Assembly: GCA_012519515.1 (NCBI GenBank)
Contig: JAAYQC010000050.1
Location: 1 to 39,028 of the forward strand
Length of the DNA stretch: 39,028 bases
Source: Bacteroidales bacterium
GTDB taxonomy: Bacteria; Bacteroidota; Bacteroidia; Bacteroidales; VadinHA17
Direction of reading: 5' to 3'
Shown: one piece after another, positions 7,548-16,473 of the stretch
Position numbering within the stretch: position 1 is the stretch's first letter
How the letters are laid out: the number at the start of each line of letters is the position of its first letter
Position numbers and translations under genes: made by a program
Notes under the pieces: generated by a model
What the model was told of the DNA's origin: nothing
The model's database searches: none
Seen by the model: only the letters and a program-made list of their open reading frames with translations

Positions 7548-8906
7548 TTATGCAAGCAACTCTTCTGCAAGCATTTTAAGGTTACAGCCGCCAAAGTCGC
7601 CCGAACTCATAAAAAGCCAGACCGGCGATTTGAGTTTTATATTTTTTATATGATCCATCAAAGCGGAAGAGTTATTGAAGACGGTCAGGTTATTTCCTCC
7701 GAATCCCTCTTTCACCGTATCGGGGGAGAAAGGTTCGAGTCTTTTCTGTTCAAACTGTCCGGGATTGAAATACACTATTGCCCTGGATGCTTTTTCGAGG
7801 CTTCCCTTATAGAACGGCAGGAAATTTTTGTTCAGGCTGGAGAAGGTATGAAGTTCGAAGCATGCCACAATGTTGCGGTCCGGATAGCGTTCGGCAACTG
7901 CCTCCACTGTTGCCTTCACCTTAGAGGGCGAATGAGCAAAGTCGTAGTAGAAAGTTCCTTTTTCGTTTTCCCTTATTAGTTGCAGTCTGCCGGATGTCCC
8001 GCTGAAACTGCCGATTGCATCATAGAAGCTGTCGCTGCTAATTCCTGCAGCCAGGCATGCTTCCATGGCAGCCGAGAAGTTTTGCATGTTATGCCGGCCG
8101 AAAAACTGAAGTTTGACAGTCCGGCTGATGCCGGCTGCATAAAATCCCGTCTTGTTCCGGAAATGGCCATGAACCCTGTATGGAATCTTTTTTATATCAT
8201 CCCTGGCCGATCCGGCAATTTTCTTCACTTCCGGGTCGTCCTCAAAATACACAAGTGTTCCTCCCGGGCTAATTTTATCTGCAAAGATCCGAAACTGTTC
8301 CACGTAGTTTTCAAAAGTCGGAAAGACGTTCATATGATCCCATGCTATGCCGTTAAGCACGGCTATATCAGGCATGTAAAGGTGGAACTTTGGCCGCCGG
8401 TCGATGGGGGAGCTGAGGTATTCATCGCCTTCCAGCACTGCAAATTCGGAATCGTCCGACAGGCTGACCATTGTTTCGTAGCCTTCGATTGATGAACCCA
8501 CCATGTAGTCGAACCTTATCCCGAGGGTCTTCATCACGTGCATTATCATTGCCGTGGTGGTTGTTTTACCATGGCTTCCGGCAACCACTATCCTCTTTTT
8601 GTTCCTTGTCTGTTCCAGCAGGAATTCGGGGAAGGACATTATCTTCAGTCCCAGTTCCGCGGCTTTTGCCAGTTCGGGATTATCAGCCCTGGCGTGCATG
8701 CCGAGGATGACAATGTCGATATCGCGGTTTATTTTTTCAGGATGCCATCCGTAGGCTTCGGGAAGAAGTCCGCGGGCAGCAAGCCGTGACCGGGACGGTT
8801 CGAATATTTCGTCATCCGATCCCGTTATCTCATATCCCTTTCGGAGGAGGGCGATTGCAAGGTTATGCATCACTGCTCCGCCGATGGCGATAAAGTGGAT
8901 CCTCAT
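7548..8906 (-). CDS. mpl: UDP-N-acetylmuramate:L-alanyl-gamma-D-glutamyl-meso-diaminopimelate ligase
   Basis: Mpl recycles murein tripeptide by attaching it to UDP-MurNAc, using ATP in the cytosol. The 452-residue protein has a Mur-ligase N-terminal nucleotide domain (IHFIAIGGAVMHNLAIAL), the central ATP loop AGSHGKTTTTAM (about 109-120), GDEYLSSPIDRRPKF, the IAWDHMNVFPT segment, and the C-terminal DFAHSPSK motif that replaces the HHP of MurC. The ligand-domain GRLQ matches Mpl better than MurC. One base separates its start from the stop of the upstream isomerase-like gene, so the two are cotranscribed. No U-tract hairpin is visible between its stop and the tRNA gene. Confidence 0.92.
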   Translation of the reverse strand: MRIHFIAIGGAVMHNLAIALLRKGYEITGSDDEIFEPSRSRLAARGLLPEAYGWHPEKINRDIDIVILGMHARADNPELAKAAELGLKIMSFPEFLLEQTRNKKRIVVAGSHGKTTTTAMIMHVMKTLGIRFDYMVGSSIEGYETMVSLSDDSEFAVLEGDEYLSSPIDRRPKFHLYMPDIAVLNGIAWDHMNVFPTFENYVEQFRIFADKISPGGTLVYFEDDPEVKKIAGSARDDIKKIPYRVHGHFRNKTGFYAAGISRTVKLQFFGRHNMQNFSAAMEACLAAGISSDSFYDAIGSFSGTSGRLQLIRENEKGTFYYDFAHSPSKVKATVEAVAERYPDRNIVACFELHTFSSLNKNFLPFYKGSLEKASRAIVYFNPGQFEQKRLEPFSPDTVKEGFGGNNLTVFNNSSALMDHIKNIKLKSPVWLFMSSGDFGGCNLKMLAEELLA

Positions 8907-8907
8907 T

Positions 8908-9771
8908 CTAGACGTCGCAGATCTGGATACACTTCTTCAGGGAAGCCAGTTTATCTTTCTGTGCAGGTACGAATTCCTGTCCGACAAATCCCTTATAGCC
9001 CAGGCTGACCAGGGCTTTCATTATAGCCGGATAGTAAAGTTCCTGTGTCTCATCCAGTTCATTTCTTCCGGGGACACCACCGGTATGGATATGCCCGATA
9101 TATTTGAAATATTTCTTCAGTGTATCGATAACGTTGCCTTCCATTATCTGCATGTGATAAATGTCGTAAAGCAGCTTGAAGCGTTCCGAGTTCACCATTT
9201 CGGCCAGTGCGGCGCCCCAGGCTGTACTGTCGCACATGTAATCGCGGTGTCCTATGCCGTTGAGGAGTTCCATTATTATTGTCACCCCGTGTTTTTCAGC
9301 AGTCGGCATTATTCTTCGCAGGCCGATAGCGCAGTTTATCATACCTTCGTAATCGCCCATGCCTTCACGGTTTCCTGAGAAGCAGATAAGGTTCGGTACT
9401 CCGGCTGCAGCTGCCTTGGGTATCATTGCCTCGTAGTCGGCGACCAGCTTGTCGTGATTCTGAACGCGGTTGAAACCTTTCGGGATTCCCCAGTCGGTTG
9501 CATATCCAACGGCGCATTTCAGTCCGGCCTTTGCCACCACAGGCCAGTCCTTTTCATTGAGCAGTTCGATCGACTCAATTCCTATTTCCTTGCAGTATTT
9601 TGCGAACTCCTCGAGGGGGATACTGCCAAAGCACCACTGGCTTACCGAATGCCTGATGTTGCCCTTAAGCCTGTAAGTTTCCTGAGTTATCCCTGCAAGG
9701 GAATCCAGAGGCCTGCCCGCGGCTATCACCGCTGCACCGGCCATGCTTCCAATCATATTTCTTCTTGTCAT
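8908..9771 (-). CDS. Tat-exported TIM-barrel protein, hydroxypyruvate isomerase-like
   Basis: Sugar-phosphate isomerase/epimerase (AP-endonuclease 2-like) TIM barrel, most like hydroxypyruvate isomerase. Visible motifs are VSQWCFGSIPLEEFAKYCKEIGIESIEL near the N-terminus, IIMELLNG (probable catalytic or metal Glu), LLYDIYHMQIMEGN, IGHIHTGGVPGRNE and GFVGQEFVP. The start at 9771 yields 287 residues beginning MTRRNMIGSMAGAAVIAAGRP, a twin-arginine type leader; the frame extends 177 codons further, but that part has no domain character and runs into the divergent cls gene. The twin-arginine leader suggests export, which is unusual for an isomerase but common for this family in Bacteroidota. It is followed one base later by mpl, with which it shares no obvious pathway. 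The exact substrate is unknown. Confidence 0.82.
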   Translation of the reverse strand: MTRRNMIGSMAGAAVIAAGRPLDSLAGITQETYRLKGNIRHSVSQWCFGSIPLEEFAKYCKEIGIESIELLNEKDWPVVAKAGLKCAVGYATDWGIPKGFNRVQNHDKLVADYEAMIPKAAAAGVPNLICFSGNREGMGDYEGMINCAIGLRRIMPTAEKHGVTIIMELLNGIGHRDYMCDSTAWGAALAEMVNSERFKLLYDIYHMQIMEGNVIDTLKKYFKYIGHIHTGGVPGRNELDETQELYYPAIMKALVSLGYKGFVGQEFVPAQKDKLASLKKCIQICDV

Positions 9772-9915
9772 GTTATACTTTGTTTGTTCCGGTCTAAAAT
9801 AGTCTTTTTTTCCGAAAATCGGTAATCGGTAATCGCTTATTGGTAATCGGTCAGCTGCAGACAGACTCGCCGGATAAACAGGATGCCGCAAAATCGCCGT
9901 GCCGGGTAAATTTTT

Positions 9916-9923
9916 TATATTTG
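9916..9923 (+). promoter_or_regulatory. Possible -7 promoter box for cls
   Basis: TATATTTG matches TAnnTTTG, 31 bases ahead of the cls start. No convincing TTTG lies at the expected distance upstream, so this is only a half-supported promoter. Confidence 0.4.
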
Positions 9924-9954
9924 TAAGGCAGTTCGATATTGCAGAGATTATATT

Positions 9955-11124
9955 ATGAAACGTTCCCCGAAACACGATTACAAGGAAGGACATAATGTGG
10001 AACTTCTGCAGGGCGGCGGGTCTTTTTTCCCGACTGTTGAACGGGTGCTTGATGAAGCGAAGCATTATATTCATTTTCAGAGTTATATTGTCGATGAGGA
10101 TGACACCGGCAAACGGATAGTCAGTGCGCTTGTAAGGGCAGCCCGAAGGGGTGTAAGGGTCTATCTTCTGCTTGATGCCTTTGGCACCAAATACCTTACC
10201 AAGGAGTTTATTGATGAAATCGAGGATTCCGGGATTTTTTTCAGGTTTTTCTCTCCTGTCTTCATTATGAAGGGTTTTCAGCTGAGCCTGAGGCTTCATC
10301 ACAAGGTTGTGCTGGTCGACGGGGAGCTTGCCATCATCGGGGGTATAAATTTTGCCGACAGGTATCGCGGTTCCGACTCAGTAAAGGCCTGGCTCGACTT
10401 TGCAGCTCTGATCAGGGGTCCTGAATGCGTTCGTGTAAACAACATCTGCAGGAGGCTGTGGAACAAGACATTCCTCGCGAAGGAAGAGAGGTCTTCCGAG
10501 ATAGTGTATTCAACTGCCCTGTACGAGCAGAATATAAGTCTCAGGGTGGTTGAGAACAACTGGTACAGGAACAAGATAGAGATACTCAGGAGTTACAGGA
10601 CTGCCCTCAGGGATTCCAGGAGTCACATGATAATCTTTGCCAGTTATTTTCTGCCCGGCAGGCTGGAGAGGAAACTGTTCAGGCTGGCCAGCGAAAGGGG
10701 AGTAGATATCAGGATAGTCCTTGCTGCCAAATCGGATGCCCCCATGTTCAAAAGGGCCACAAGTTTCCTCTATCAATACATTCTGCGCAACAATATAAAG
10801 ATATACGAGTACTATCCCGCTAACCTTCATGCCAAGGTGACCACCGTCGACGGTAAATGGTGTACCATTGGCAGTTATAATTTCAACCATATCAGCGATT
10901 ACGGGAGCATCGAGATGAATGTTAACATCCTGGACGAAGCCTTCACCACGGATTTTGAAAAAACCCTTAATGAGATAATAAGAAACGACTGCCGCCAGGT
11001 AACCGTTGAGGAGTACCTCAGGCGCTCGACCTGGTGGACCCGGTTAAGAGGATGGACTTCCTATCAGATGATAAGGCTTCTGATGAGGATATTGGCCCAG
11101 ATGACCTCAAAAAAAGGAAGATAG
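9955..11124 (+). CDS. cls: Cardiolipin synthase-like phospholipase D family protein
   Basis: Phospholipase D superfamily enzyme with two HKD motifs: HHKVVLVDGELAIIGGINF (about 115-133; His115, Lys117, Asp122) and HAKVTTVDGKWCTIGSYNF (about 292-310; His292, Lys294, Asp299). The arrangement, the 389-residue length and SYIVDEDDTGKRIVSALVRAARRGVRV fit cardiolipin synthases of the ClsB type, which transfer phosphatidyl groups between phospholipids at the inner membrane. No N-terminal transmembrane helices are present, unlike ClsA. The C-terminus is basic (RRSTWWTRLRGW ... MTSKKGR) and probably membrane-associated. It converges with the esterase gene, five bases away. Another PLD-family transferase activity cannot be excluded. 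Confidence 0.85.
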   Translation: MKRSPKHDYKEGHNVELLQGGGSFFPTVERVLDEAKHYIHFQSYIVDEDDTGKRIVSALVRAARRGVRVYLLLDAFGTKYLTKEFIDEIEDSGIFFRFFSPVFIMKGFQLSLRLHHKVVLVDGELAIIGGINFADRYRGSDSVKAWLDFAALIRGPECVRVNNICRRLWNKTFLAKEERSSEIVYSTALYEQNISLRVVENNWYRNKIEILRSYRTALRDSRSHMIIFASYFLPGRLERKLFRLASERGVDIRIVLAAKSDAPMFKRATSFLYQYILRNNIKIYEYYPANLHAKVTTVDGKWCTIGSYNFNHISDYGSIEMNVNILDEAFTTDFEKTLNEIIRNDCRQVTVEEYLRRSTWWTRLRGWTSYQMIRLLMRILAQMTSKKGR

Positions 11125-11129
11125 TGTTT

Positions 11130-11993
11130 TCAGTTCTGGTGGAAGCTCGTTGAGATGAATTCGAGAACCACGGGCAAGGCTGTCCGCCAGTAACTCCAGG
11201 TATGGCCGCCGTCGCGGACCCTGTATTCATGGGGAATCTCTTTCTTTCTCATAGCGATATGTACCAGCGAATTGCCTTCATAAAGGAAATCGTCGTCGCC
11301 GCAATCAATATACCATCTCACGGCTCTCTTCTGATCATCCTTCATGGCGTCGATCAGCCTGAGGACGCTGTATTTCTCAAAATAGGCCTTTTTCTGGGCC
11401 TCGGAAATATCGCCTGTCTTCCAGAGCCTGTAGTTACCCATTTCTTCAACCGATGCCGGTCCGGTTGCCGCGCTCAGGGGACAGGCCGACGAAAACAGTT
11501 CCGGATGGCGCAGGGCATAGATGAAAGTACCTTCACCGCCCATGGATAGGCCTGCAATAGCACGGTAACGTTTTTCGCCCTTGATCCTGTATGTTTTTTC
11601 AATGTAAGGCATGAATTCCTCGAAGAAGAAATCCTCGTAGCGCCATTCCCCCTTTGCATCATTGACATAGCCCCTGGTCCCGGTGTTCGCGTCGGGCATC
11701 ACTATTACCATGGGAGTTGCCGAACCTGAAAGGATTGCTTTGTCGGCAATGTGAAGAACCTCGCCGAACTGTACCCATCCCGTCTGGTCGTCACCTGCTC
11801 CATGCAGGAGATAAAGCACGGGATAGCTTCTTTCGGAAGTGAAGTAATCGGGCGGCAGGTAAACGGCATATTTCCTGTCCATTTTCAGGATATTGCTTTT
11901 CATCGACTGGTTATCCATTACCTTGCCGCTAATCTGGGCTGAAAGCGACATGGCAATCATGAATGAAAGAATGGAGAGCAGCGTTTTTTTCAT
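11130..11993 (-). CDS. Exported alpha/beta-hydrolase esterase (esterase D/feruloyl esterase-like)
   Basis: A 287-residue protein with a signal peptide (MKKTLLSILSFMIAMSLSAQ) and the putative-esterase family fold. It shows VYLPPDY, the oxyanion segment YLLHGAGDDQTGW, nucleophile elbow GLSMGGEG (about S150), probable acid in IDCGDDDFL (about D234-D235) and His in DGGHTWSYWR (about H264). Relatives are periplasmic or secreted esterases, often of the xylanase-Z/ferulic or acetyl type. The single-domain protein lacks a carbohydrate-binding module. No neighbouring glycosidase indicates its substrate. Confidence 0.82.
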   Translation of the reverse strand: MKKTLLSILSFMIAMSLSAQISGKVMDNQSMKSNILKMDRKYAVYLPPDYFTSERSYPVLYLLHGAGDDQTGWVQFGEVLHIADKAILSGSATPMVIVMPDANTGTRGYVNDAKGEWRYEDFFFEEFMPYIEKTYRIKGEKRYRAIAGLSMGGEGTFIYALRHPELFSSACPLSAATGPASVEEMGNYRLWKTGDISEAQKKAYFEKYSVLRLIDAMKDDQKRAVRWYIDCGDDDFLYEGNSLVHIAMRKKEIPHEYRVRDGGHTWSYWRTALPVVLEFISTSFHQN

Positions 11994-12105
11994 AATTATC
12001 AGGGTTTTATTGTTATTTGTTTAACAGTTGCCTGTCCTCGCGGATTAAGCAAGCGGAAATATAATAAAATAATCCTTAGCGGAACGCGTGTGATAAAAAG
12101 GCATT

Positions 12106-12113
12106 TAACTTTG
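12106..12113 (+). promoter_or_regulatory. Possible -7 promoter box upstream of the MBL-fold gene
   Basis: TAACTTTG matches TAnnTTTG. Transcription from here would place the whole palindromic element 12141-12204 in the 5' leader of the downstream gene. No clear TTTG box lies about 19 bases upstream. Confidence 0.35.
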
Positions 12114-12140
12114 GATTCGGGAATTAGTTATTATTGCAAG

Positions 12141-12204
12141 ATGAAACCCACATGTATTGCATACACAAACACGAATCAATATAATTTTCAAACATGTGGG
12201 TTCC
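12141..12204 (+). repeat. Structured palindromic leader element, copy A
   Basis: Outer arms of 11 bases, AACCCACATGT at 12145-12155 and ACATGTGGGTT at 12192-12202, are perfect inverted repeats. Inside the 5' arm lies a mini-hairpin TGTAT-TGC-ATACA (12154-12166). The element ends 30 bases before the MBL-fold start codon. A near-identical element, expanded in the middle, lies at 31176-31263 ahead of another predicted lactonase gene, in the same orientation. Confidence 0.75.
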
Positions 12205-12234
12205 ATCCGACCTTTAAAATAAAATAATATACGG

Positions 12235-13083
12235 ATGAAAGCAGATATTTTCAATATAGCAAACTTCAAGGTCGACGGGGGCGCGATGTTCGGGGTTGTT
12301 CCCAAAGCACTCTGGTCGAGGGTTTATCCCGCCGATGAGAACAACCTGATTGTTCTGGCTCTCCGCTCGCTCATCGTTGAAACGGACGGTCATGTTATTC
12401 TTGTCGATACCGGATGGGGCGACAAGCAGGACGAGAAGTTTTTCAGGCATACTTACTTGCATGACGGTGAAGGCCTTATTGAAGGACTTCGTGTCAGGGG
12501 CTACAAGCCCGGGGATATTACGGATGTGGTGCTCACACACCTTCATGCCGATCATTGCGGCGGAAGTGTTGTGAAAAGCAGCGGGGGAACAGGTTTTGAG
12601 CTGACATTTCCGGAGGCCATATACCATGTTAGCCGTGTCCAGTGGGAATGGGCCCTTAAGAACAATCCGCGGGAGGAGGATGCTTTTCTGGAAGAGAATA
12701 TTCTTCCGATAGGGCAGAGCGGCCATTTGAACCTGGTGGATGAGGATTGTGAACTTTTCAGCGGCTTTTCAGTGAGGATCTGTTACGGTCACACTCCGGG
12801 GATGATGATTCCTTTCATAAATTTCAGGGGAAAGACGCTTGTTTACACAGGCGATCTTATCCCGACCATGGCTCATCTGCCGCTCATCTGGAATATGAGT
12901 TACGATATAGAATCGCTTCGTACCATAGATGAAAAATCGAAGCTGCTGGAAGAAGCTCTGGCAGCCAACCATATTCTGGTTTTTCAGCATGATGTTACAG
13001 CGGAATGCTGTACTCTCATGATGACTGAGAAGGGGATCAGGGCAGGGAAAAAGGGAAGGCTGACGGATTTCGTGGAGAAGTGA
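12235..13083 (+). CDS. MBL-fold metallo-hydrolase, lactonase-like
   Basis: Metallo-beta-lactamase fold hydrolase of 282 residues with the dinuclear zinc site: HLHADH (about 102-107), His in GHTPGM (about 186), Asp in YTGDLIP (about 207) and a late FQHD His (about 254). The N-terminal half (LRSLIVETDGHVILVDTGWG) and the absence of a signal peptide resemble the AttM/AiiA-like lactonases and related cytosolic hydrolases. Lactone hydrolysis is inferred from family resemblance only; other MBL hydrolases share the same motifs. It lies alone between an esterase on the other strand and fumarase. Its leader carries the palindromic element that also precedes the lactonase-family gene at 31313. Confidence 0.8.
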   Translation: MKADIFNIANFKVDGGAMFGVVPKALWSRVYPADENNLIVLALRSLIVETDGHVILVDTGWGDKQDEKFFRHTYLHDGEGLIEGLRVRGYKPGDITDVVLTHLHADHCGGSVVKSSGGTGFELTFPEAIYHVSRVQWEWALKNNPREEDAFLEENILPIGQSGHLNLVDEDCELFSGFSVRICYGHTPGMMIPFINFRGKTLVYTGDLIPTMAHLPLIWNMSYDIESLRTIDEKSKLLEEALAANHILVFQHDVTAECCTLMMTEKGIRAGKKGRLTDFVEK

Positions 13084-13105
13084 AATAATTTATTTGTATT
13101 TGTTC

Positions 13106-13136
13106 TTGTCTTCTGCATTTTGCCTTCTTATATTTG
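13106..13136 (+). promoter_or_regulatory. Predicted promoter for the fumarase gene
   Basis: TATATTTG at 13129-13136 fits TAnnTTTG and is preceded, 20 bases upstream, by TTG at 13106-13108. The fumarase ATG is 31 bases downstream. Confidence 0.55.
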
Positions 13137-13166
13137 GTACTGCAATGCCCATTAAACTGAAAGATC

Positions 13167-14777
13167 ATGGCAGAATTCATTTATGAAAAGCCCTTCCAGC
13201 ACGGGGAGGATGTTACAGCATACCGCCGGATTGCGGACGACCATGTCAGTGTTGCCGAATGTTGCGGCAGGAAGATACTGCAGATTCAGCCCGGTGCCCT
13301 GACGATGCTTGCCAGACAGGCTTTTATCGACCTGAATTTCTTTATGCGTTCTTCGCATCTAAGGCAGCTGGCCGGGATACTTGACGACCCGGAAGCCACT
13401 GACAACGATCGCTTCGTGGCATGGACCATGCTCCGTAACACTGTGATCTCGGCCGGGGGACAACTGCCCTGGTGCCAGGATACCGGCACGGCTATCGTCA
13501 TGGCATGGAAGGGGGAGAATGTTGTAACCGCGGCTGATGATGCCCTTCATCTGAGCCGCGGGATCTGGGAAACATACAATGAAAAGAATCTGCGGTATTC
13601 CCAGGTCGTCCCGTCGACTATGTTCGAAGAGAAGAACACGGGCAGCAACCTGCCTGCACAGATAGATATAACTGCCTGTCAGGGAGACGAGTATCACTTT
13701 CTTTTCATTGCAAAGGGAGGAGGATCGGCTAACAAGACCTTTTTGTATCAGCAGTCGAAGTCATTGCTTAACGAAGCTTCCCTTGAAAAGTTTGTCAGGG
13801 AAAAGATAGAGGAGCTTGGCACCTCAGCCTGTCCGCCCTATCATCTGGCCCTGGTTATTGGAGGAACTTCGGCTGAAATGACCTTGAAGACCGTTAAGCT
13901 GGCCTCGGCGGGATATCTTGATGATCTGCCTGTTACGGGCAATGCATCAGGAAGGGCTTTCCGCGATCCTGAATGGGAGAAAAGGATTGAAAGGATCTGT
14001 CAGCAATATGGTGTCGGTGCCCAGTTCGGAGGGAAATACTTTGTTCATGATGTAAGGGTGATACGACTTCCCCGTCATGCCGCCTCGTGCCCGGTGGGAA
14101 TGGGTGTCAGTTGCAGCGCCGACCGCAACATCAGGGGAAAGATAACGGCAGAAGGCATATTCCTGGAACAGCTTGAGACCAATCCGGCAAGGTTTATGCC
14201 TGCAAAGGCCCCTGAACTCGAAAAACCGGTAGAGATAGACCTTGACAGACCGATTCGGGAAATACTAGCCGAACTCACGAAATATCCTGTAAAGACCAGG
14301 CTGAATCTGAGGGGGACACTGATAGTGGCCAGGGATATTGCTCACGCGAGGATCAAAAAGATGCTTGATGAAGGCAGGCCGATGCCCGAATATTTCAAAA
14401 ACCACCCGGTTTACTATGCAGGACCTGCCAGGACACCGGAAGGCATGGCATCCGGAAGTTTCGGACCGACCACTGCCGGCAGGATGGACAGCTATGTTCC
14501 GCTTTTCCAAAGCCTTGGAGGATCGTTGATAATGGTGGCAAAGGGAAACCGCGGCAGACAGGTTATCGAATCGTGCCGGAAGCACGGAGGCTTCTACCTG
14601 GGATCGATAGGAGGACCTGCTGCCGTCTTGGCCAGGGAAAATATCAAATCGGTGGAGGTTGTTGATTTTGAAGACCTTGGAATGGAAGCAATAAGAAAGA
14701 TCAGGGTGGAGAACATGGCCGCCTTCATTCTTACCGACGATAAGGGAAATGATTTCTTTGATGAATACAACAAATGA
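13167..14777 (+). CDS. Fumarate hydratase, class I (iron-sulfur)
   Basis: Interconverts fumarate and malate in the cytosol (TCA cycle and the reductive branch of fermentation). It is a single 536-residue polypeptide with both alpha and beta parts, like FumA/FumB rather than two-subunit forms. The three 4Fe-4S cysteines are visible as PWCQDTGT (Cys103), SACPPYHL (Cys222) and GVSCSADRN (Cys316), the same spacing as the E. coli FumA cysteines. The C-terminal beta domain shows [16 protein letters not shown] and a KGNRG segment. It has its own promoter and abuts the convergent nucleoside-hydrolase-like gene with zero spacing. Confidence 0.95.
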   Translation: MAEFIYEKPFQHGEDVTAYRRIADDHVSVAECCGRKILQIQPGALTMLARQAFIDLNFFMRSSHLRQLAGILDDPEATDNDRFVAWTMLRNTVISAGGQLPWCQDTGTAIVMAWKGENVVTAADDALHLSRGIWETYNEKNLRYSQVVPSTMFEEKNTGSNLPAQIDITACQGDEYHFLFIAKGGGSANKTFLYQQSKSLLNEASLEKFVREKIEELGTSACPPYHLALVIGGTSAEMTLKTVKLASAGYLDDLPVTGNASGRAFRDPEWEKRIERICQQYGVGAQFGGKYFVHDVRVIRLPRHAASCPVGMGVSCSADRNIRGKITAEGIFLEQLETNPARFMPAKAPELEKPVEIDLDRPIREILAELTKYPVKTRLNLRGTLIVARDIAHARIKKMLDEGRPMPEYFKNHPVYYAGPARTPEGMASGSFGPTTAGRMDSYVPLFQSLGGSLIMVAKGNRGRQVIESCRKHGGFYLGSIGGPAAVLARENIKSVEVVDFEDLGMEAIRKIRVENMAAFILTDDKGNDFFDEYNK

Positions 14778-16208
14778 TCACTTAATCACCTCAATGTCAA
14801 ATATCTCATTCCTATCCATGTTGAGCCAGTATTTGATCGAGTTTTTACGTACCAGTTCCCAGTAGGTGTTGCTGTCGAGGCCATACACGAAGTTGAACTC
14901 CTTCAGTTCGGAGATGACCTTTTCGGCCAGTTCGGGTTTAAGAGAAAGCCTGATAGTCCGGTTGTAGTAGGTGAATTCTGCTGCCGGTCTTGCAGGCTGG
15001 TCATTCACAACCGTAAGCAGACCGTGACCCGGTGTGGCGCCTGTACTGACCTGTATCCCATCGTTAAAGCAGCTGATTGGAGGCGTTGAACCAGCCAGGG
15101 ATCTGACATGGAACTCATCCACTCCGGTGGCGAAGTACTCCCTCGCCCTTATACCCATTTTTACCCCGATGACGGTAAACACCCCTAGATGACGGTGAAG
15201 CTCATTTGAAATCACTGATGAACTGAACTCATCAATACCGTGTTTTTCAATAATGGCAGTGACCGATCCGCTCAGGTCGTCGAAATAAAAATCCGGATCG
15301 GCAGAAAACTCCTTTATAACCTGGTTTCTGGGTACTGTTTCGCCTTTCAGTATCTTCAGGGTGTTTTCCCTTAACCCGGCCGGATCTGAAGGGATGCAGT
15401 CGGTAACATTACCCAGGGTTTTGCAAATGAATAATTCCGGGTAATGAAGAAACAGCGCTGTCATTTCATCGTTGGCTTCAAGGGCGAATCTGTGACTTTC
15501 AGAAAAGTCCGACACGGAACCGGCTGCTTTGGCGTAGCGGGTGTTTATGGCTTTAACAGCTTCAGTCAGTTCATTGTCCCAGAAAACAGAATTGTTGAGC
15601 ATATATTTCCGCACGATCTTCACGGGGATTTCCTGTTTCAGCATGGATACGGAAGATTTTGCGTCAATGTTGTAATTGAAACCGGTTTTGTCGTCAGCCC
15701 CGTCGGCGCTCCAGATGAAATCCTTTACCTGATTGCCGAACTCAGGAATGTTCCTGAGAGCATTAAGAGCAGTCGACATACTTCCGAGGCAGATGAAGCT
15801 GAGCTTAGTTTTTTCTACTCTTATTATTTCTGAAATAATATCGTTAGAGTTTCCGGCAGAAGACGGATCTATTCCTTCCTCATCACCCCAGCGGGCATTC
15901 AGTGCAGCAGGGAACTCCGGCGATCTGAAGCTGCCCAGCCGGTTGATGCCGACCGGAATTCCTTCATGGTGGAATGAGTTGAGAAGGCTTTTTACCTTGA
16001 TGAAAGCCTTGTCGGCAGGAAGGGCTCCATTTGAAACTGTGACGGCAAGAAGCCTTACATCGGGCGATGCCAGAAGCATTGAAATAGTTCTGATGTCGTC
16101 GATGCCTCCATCGGTGTCGACTATCACGTAGTGTGATGGTTTCCAGGGATGCGCGCTGACGGCAAGCGACAGCAGAAAATATGCGGACATAATAAGAAGT
16201 CTTTTCAT
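14778..16208 (-). CDS. Exported nucleoside-hydrolase-like protein with C-terminal FmdE-like domain
   Basis: From the ATG at 16208 the protein is 476 residues with a signal peptide (MKRLLIMSAYFLLSLAVSA); the frame extends 17 codons further without improving it. Residues 26-290 look like an inosine/uridine nucleoside hydrolase: VIVDTDGGIDD (28-38) is the DxDxxxDD calcium and ribose site, followed by LLAVTVSNG and NDEMTALFLHYPELF (about 246-260), resembling the second metal-site region. Residues about 318-470 resemble FmdE: LHRHLGVFTVIGVKMGIRA is like the family's HGHLCPGLVIGYRMG, and SCFNDGIQVSTGATPGHG is like CAVDAIQVVTGCTLGKG, but the CP of the first motif and the cysteine of the second are missing. 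The role is probably periplasmic nucleoside or related glycoside cleavage; the function of the second domain is unknown. Confidence 0.7.
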   Translation of the reverse strand: MKRLLIMSAYFLLSLAVSAHPWKPSHYVIVDTDGGIDDIRTISMLLASPDVRLLAVTVSNGALPADKAFIKVKSLLNSFHHEGIPVGINRLGSFRSPEFPAALNARWGDEEGIDPSSAGNSNDIISEIIRVEKTKLSFICLGSMSTALNALRNIPEFGNQVKDFIWSADGADDKTGFNYNIDAKSSVSMLKQEIPVKIVRKYMLNNSVFWDNELTEAVKAINTRYAKAAGSVSDFSESHRFALEANDEMTALFLHYPELFICKTLGNVTDCIPSDPAGLRENTLKILKGETVPRNQVIKEFSADPDFYFDDLSGSVTAIIEKHGIDEFSSSVISNELHRHLGVFTVIGVKMGIRAREYFATGVDEFHVRSLAGSTPPISCFNDGIQVSTGATPGHGLLTVVNDQPARPAAEFTYYNRTIRLSLKPELAEKVISELKEFNFVYGLDSNTYWELVRKNSIKYWLNMDRNEIFDIEVIK

Positions 16209-16287
16209 CAGTATAATATTGATTTTAACACTACCACGTTCGGACCGGATAATCCACATAACTGAAATTTAAACAAATACGTGTAAG

Positions 16288-16302
16288 TGTATTTAATATA
16301 CA
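16288..16302. promoter_or_regulatory. Palindrome in the divergent spacer 16209-16473
   Basis: TGTAT-TTAAT-ATACA is a perfect 5-bp inverted repeat between the divergent nucleoside-hydrolase-like and cytochrome/SUMF1 genes, flanked by GTGTAAGT and GGTGTATTTG. It could be a regulator site. The rest of the 265-base spacer shows no gene. Confidence 0.3.
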
Positions 16303-16473
16303 AATTGGTGTATTTGACGCATGCAGGTTTCATATCATCCGGTAATGAAGTGCAAAAGTAATAAATTAAAGCTATTGCGGCGAAGCCCCTGAATTGCCGG
16401 GGATCTAAAAAAACAGGAGGCAGCTTCGGAGATATTGATAAAATATTTATCTTGACGGCCTTAATTTTCTGTT

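Noticed and set aside
9772-10302. A 177-residue N-terminal extension of the isomerase-like gene
   Set aside because: It overlaps the start of cls on the other strand, contains no domain, and precedes a clear twin-arginine leader at the true start.
12105-12305. Minus-strand 66-codon frame across the structured element
   Set aside because: It runs through the palindrome and the start of the MBL-fold gene and has no recognisable protein features.
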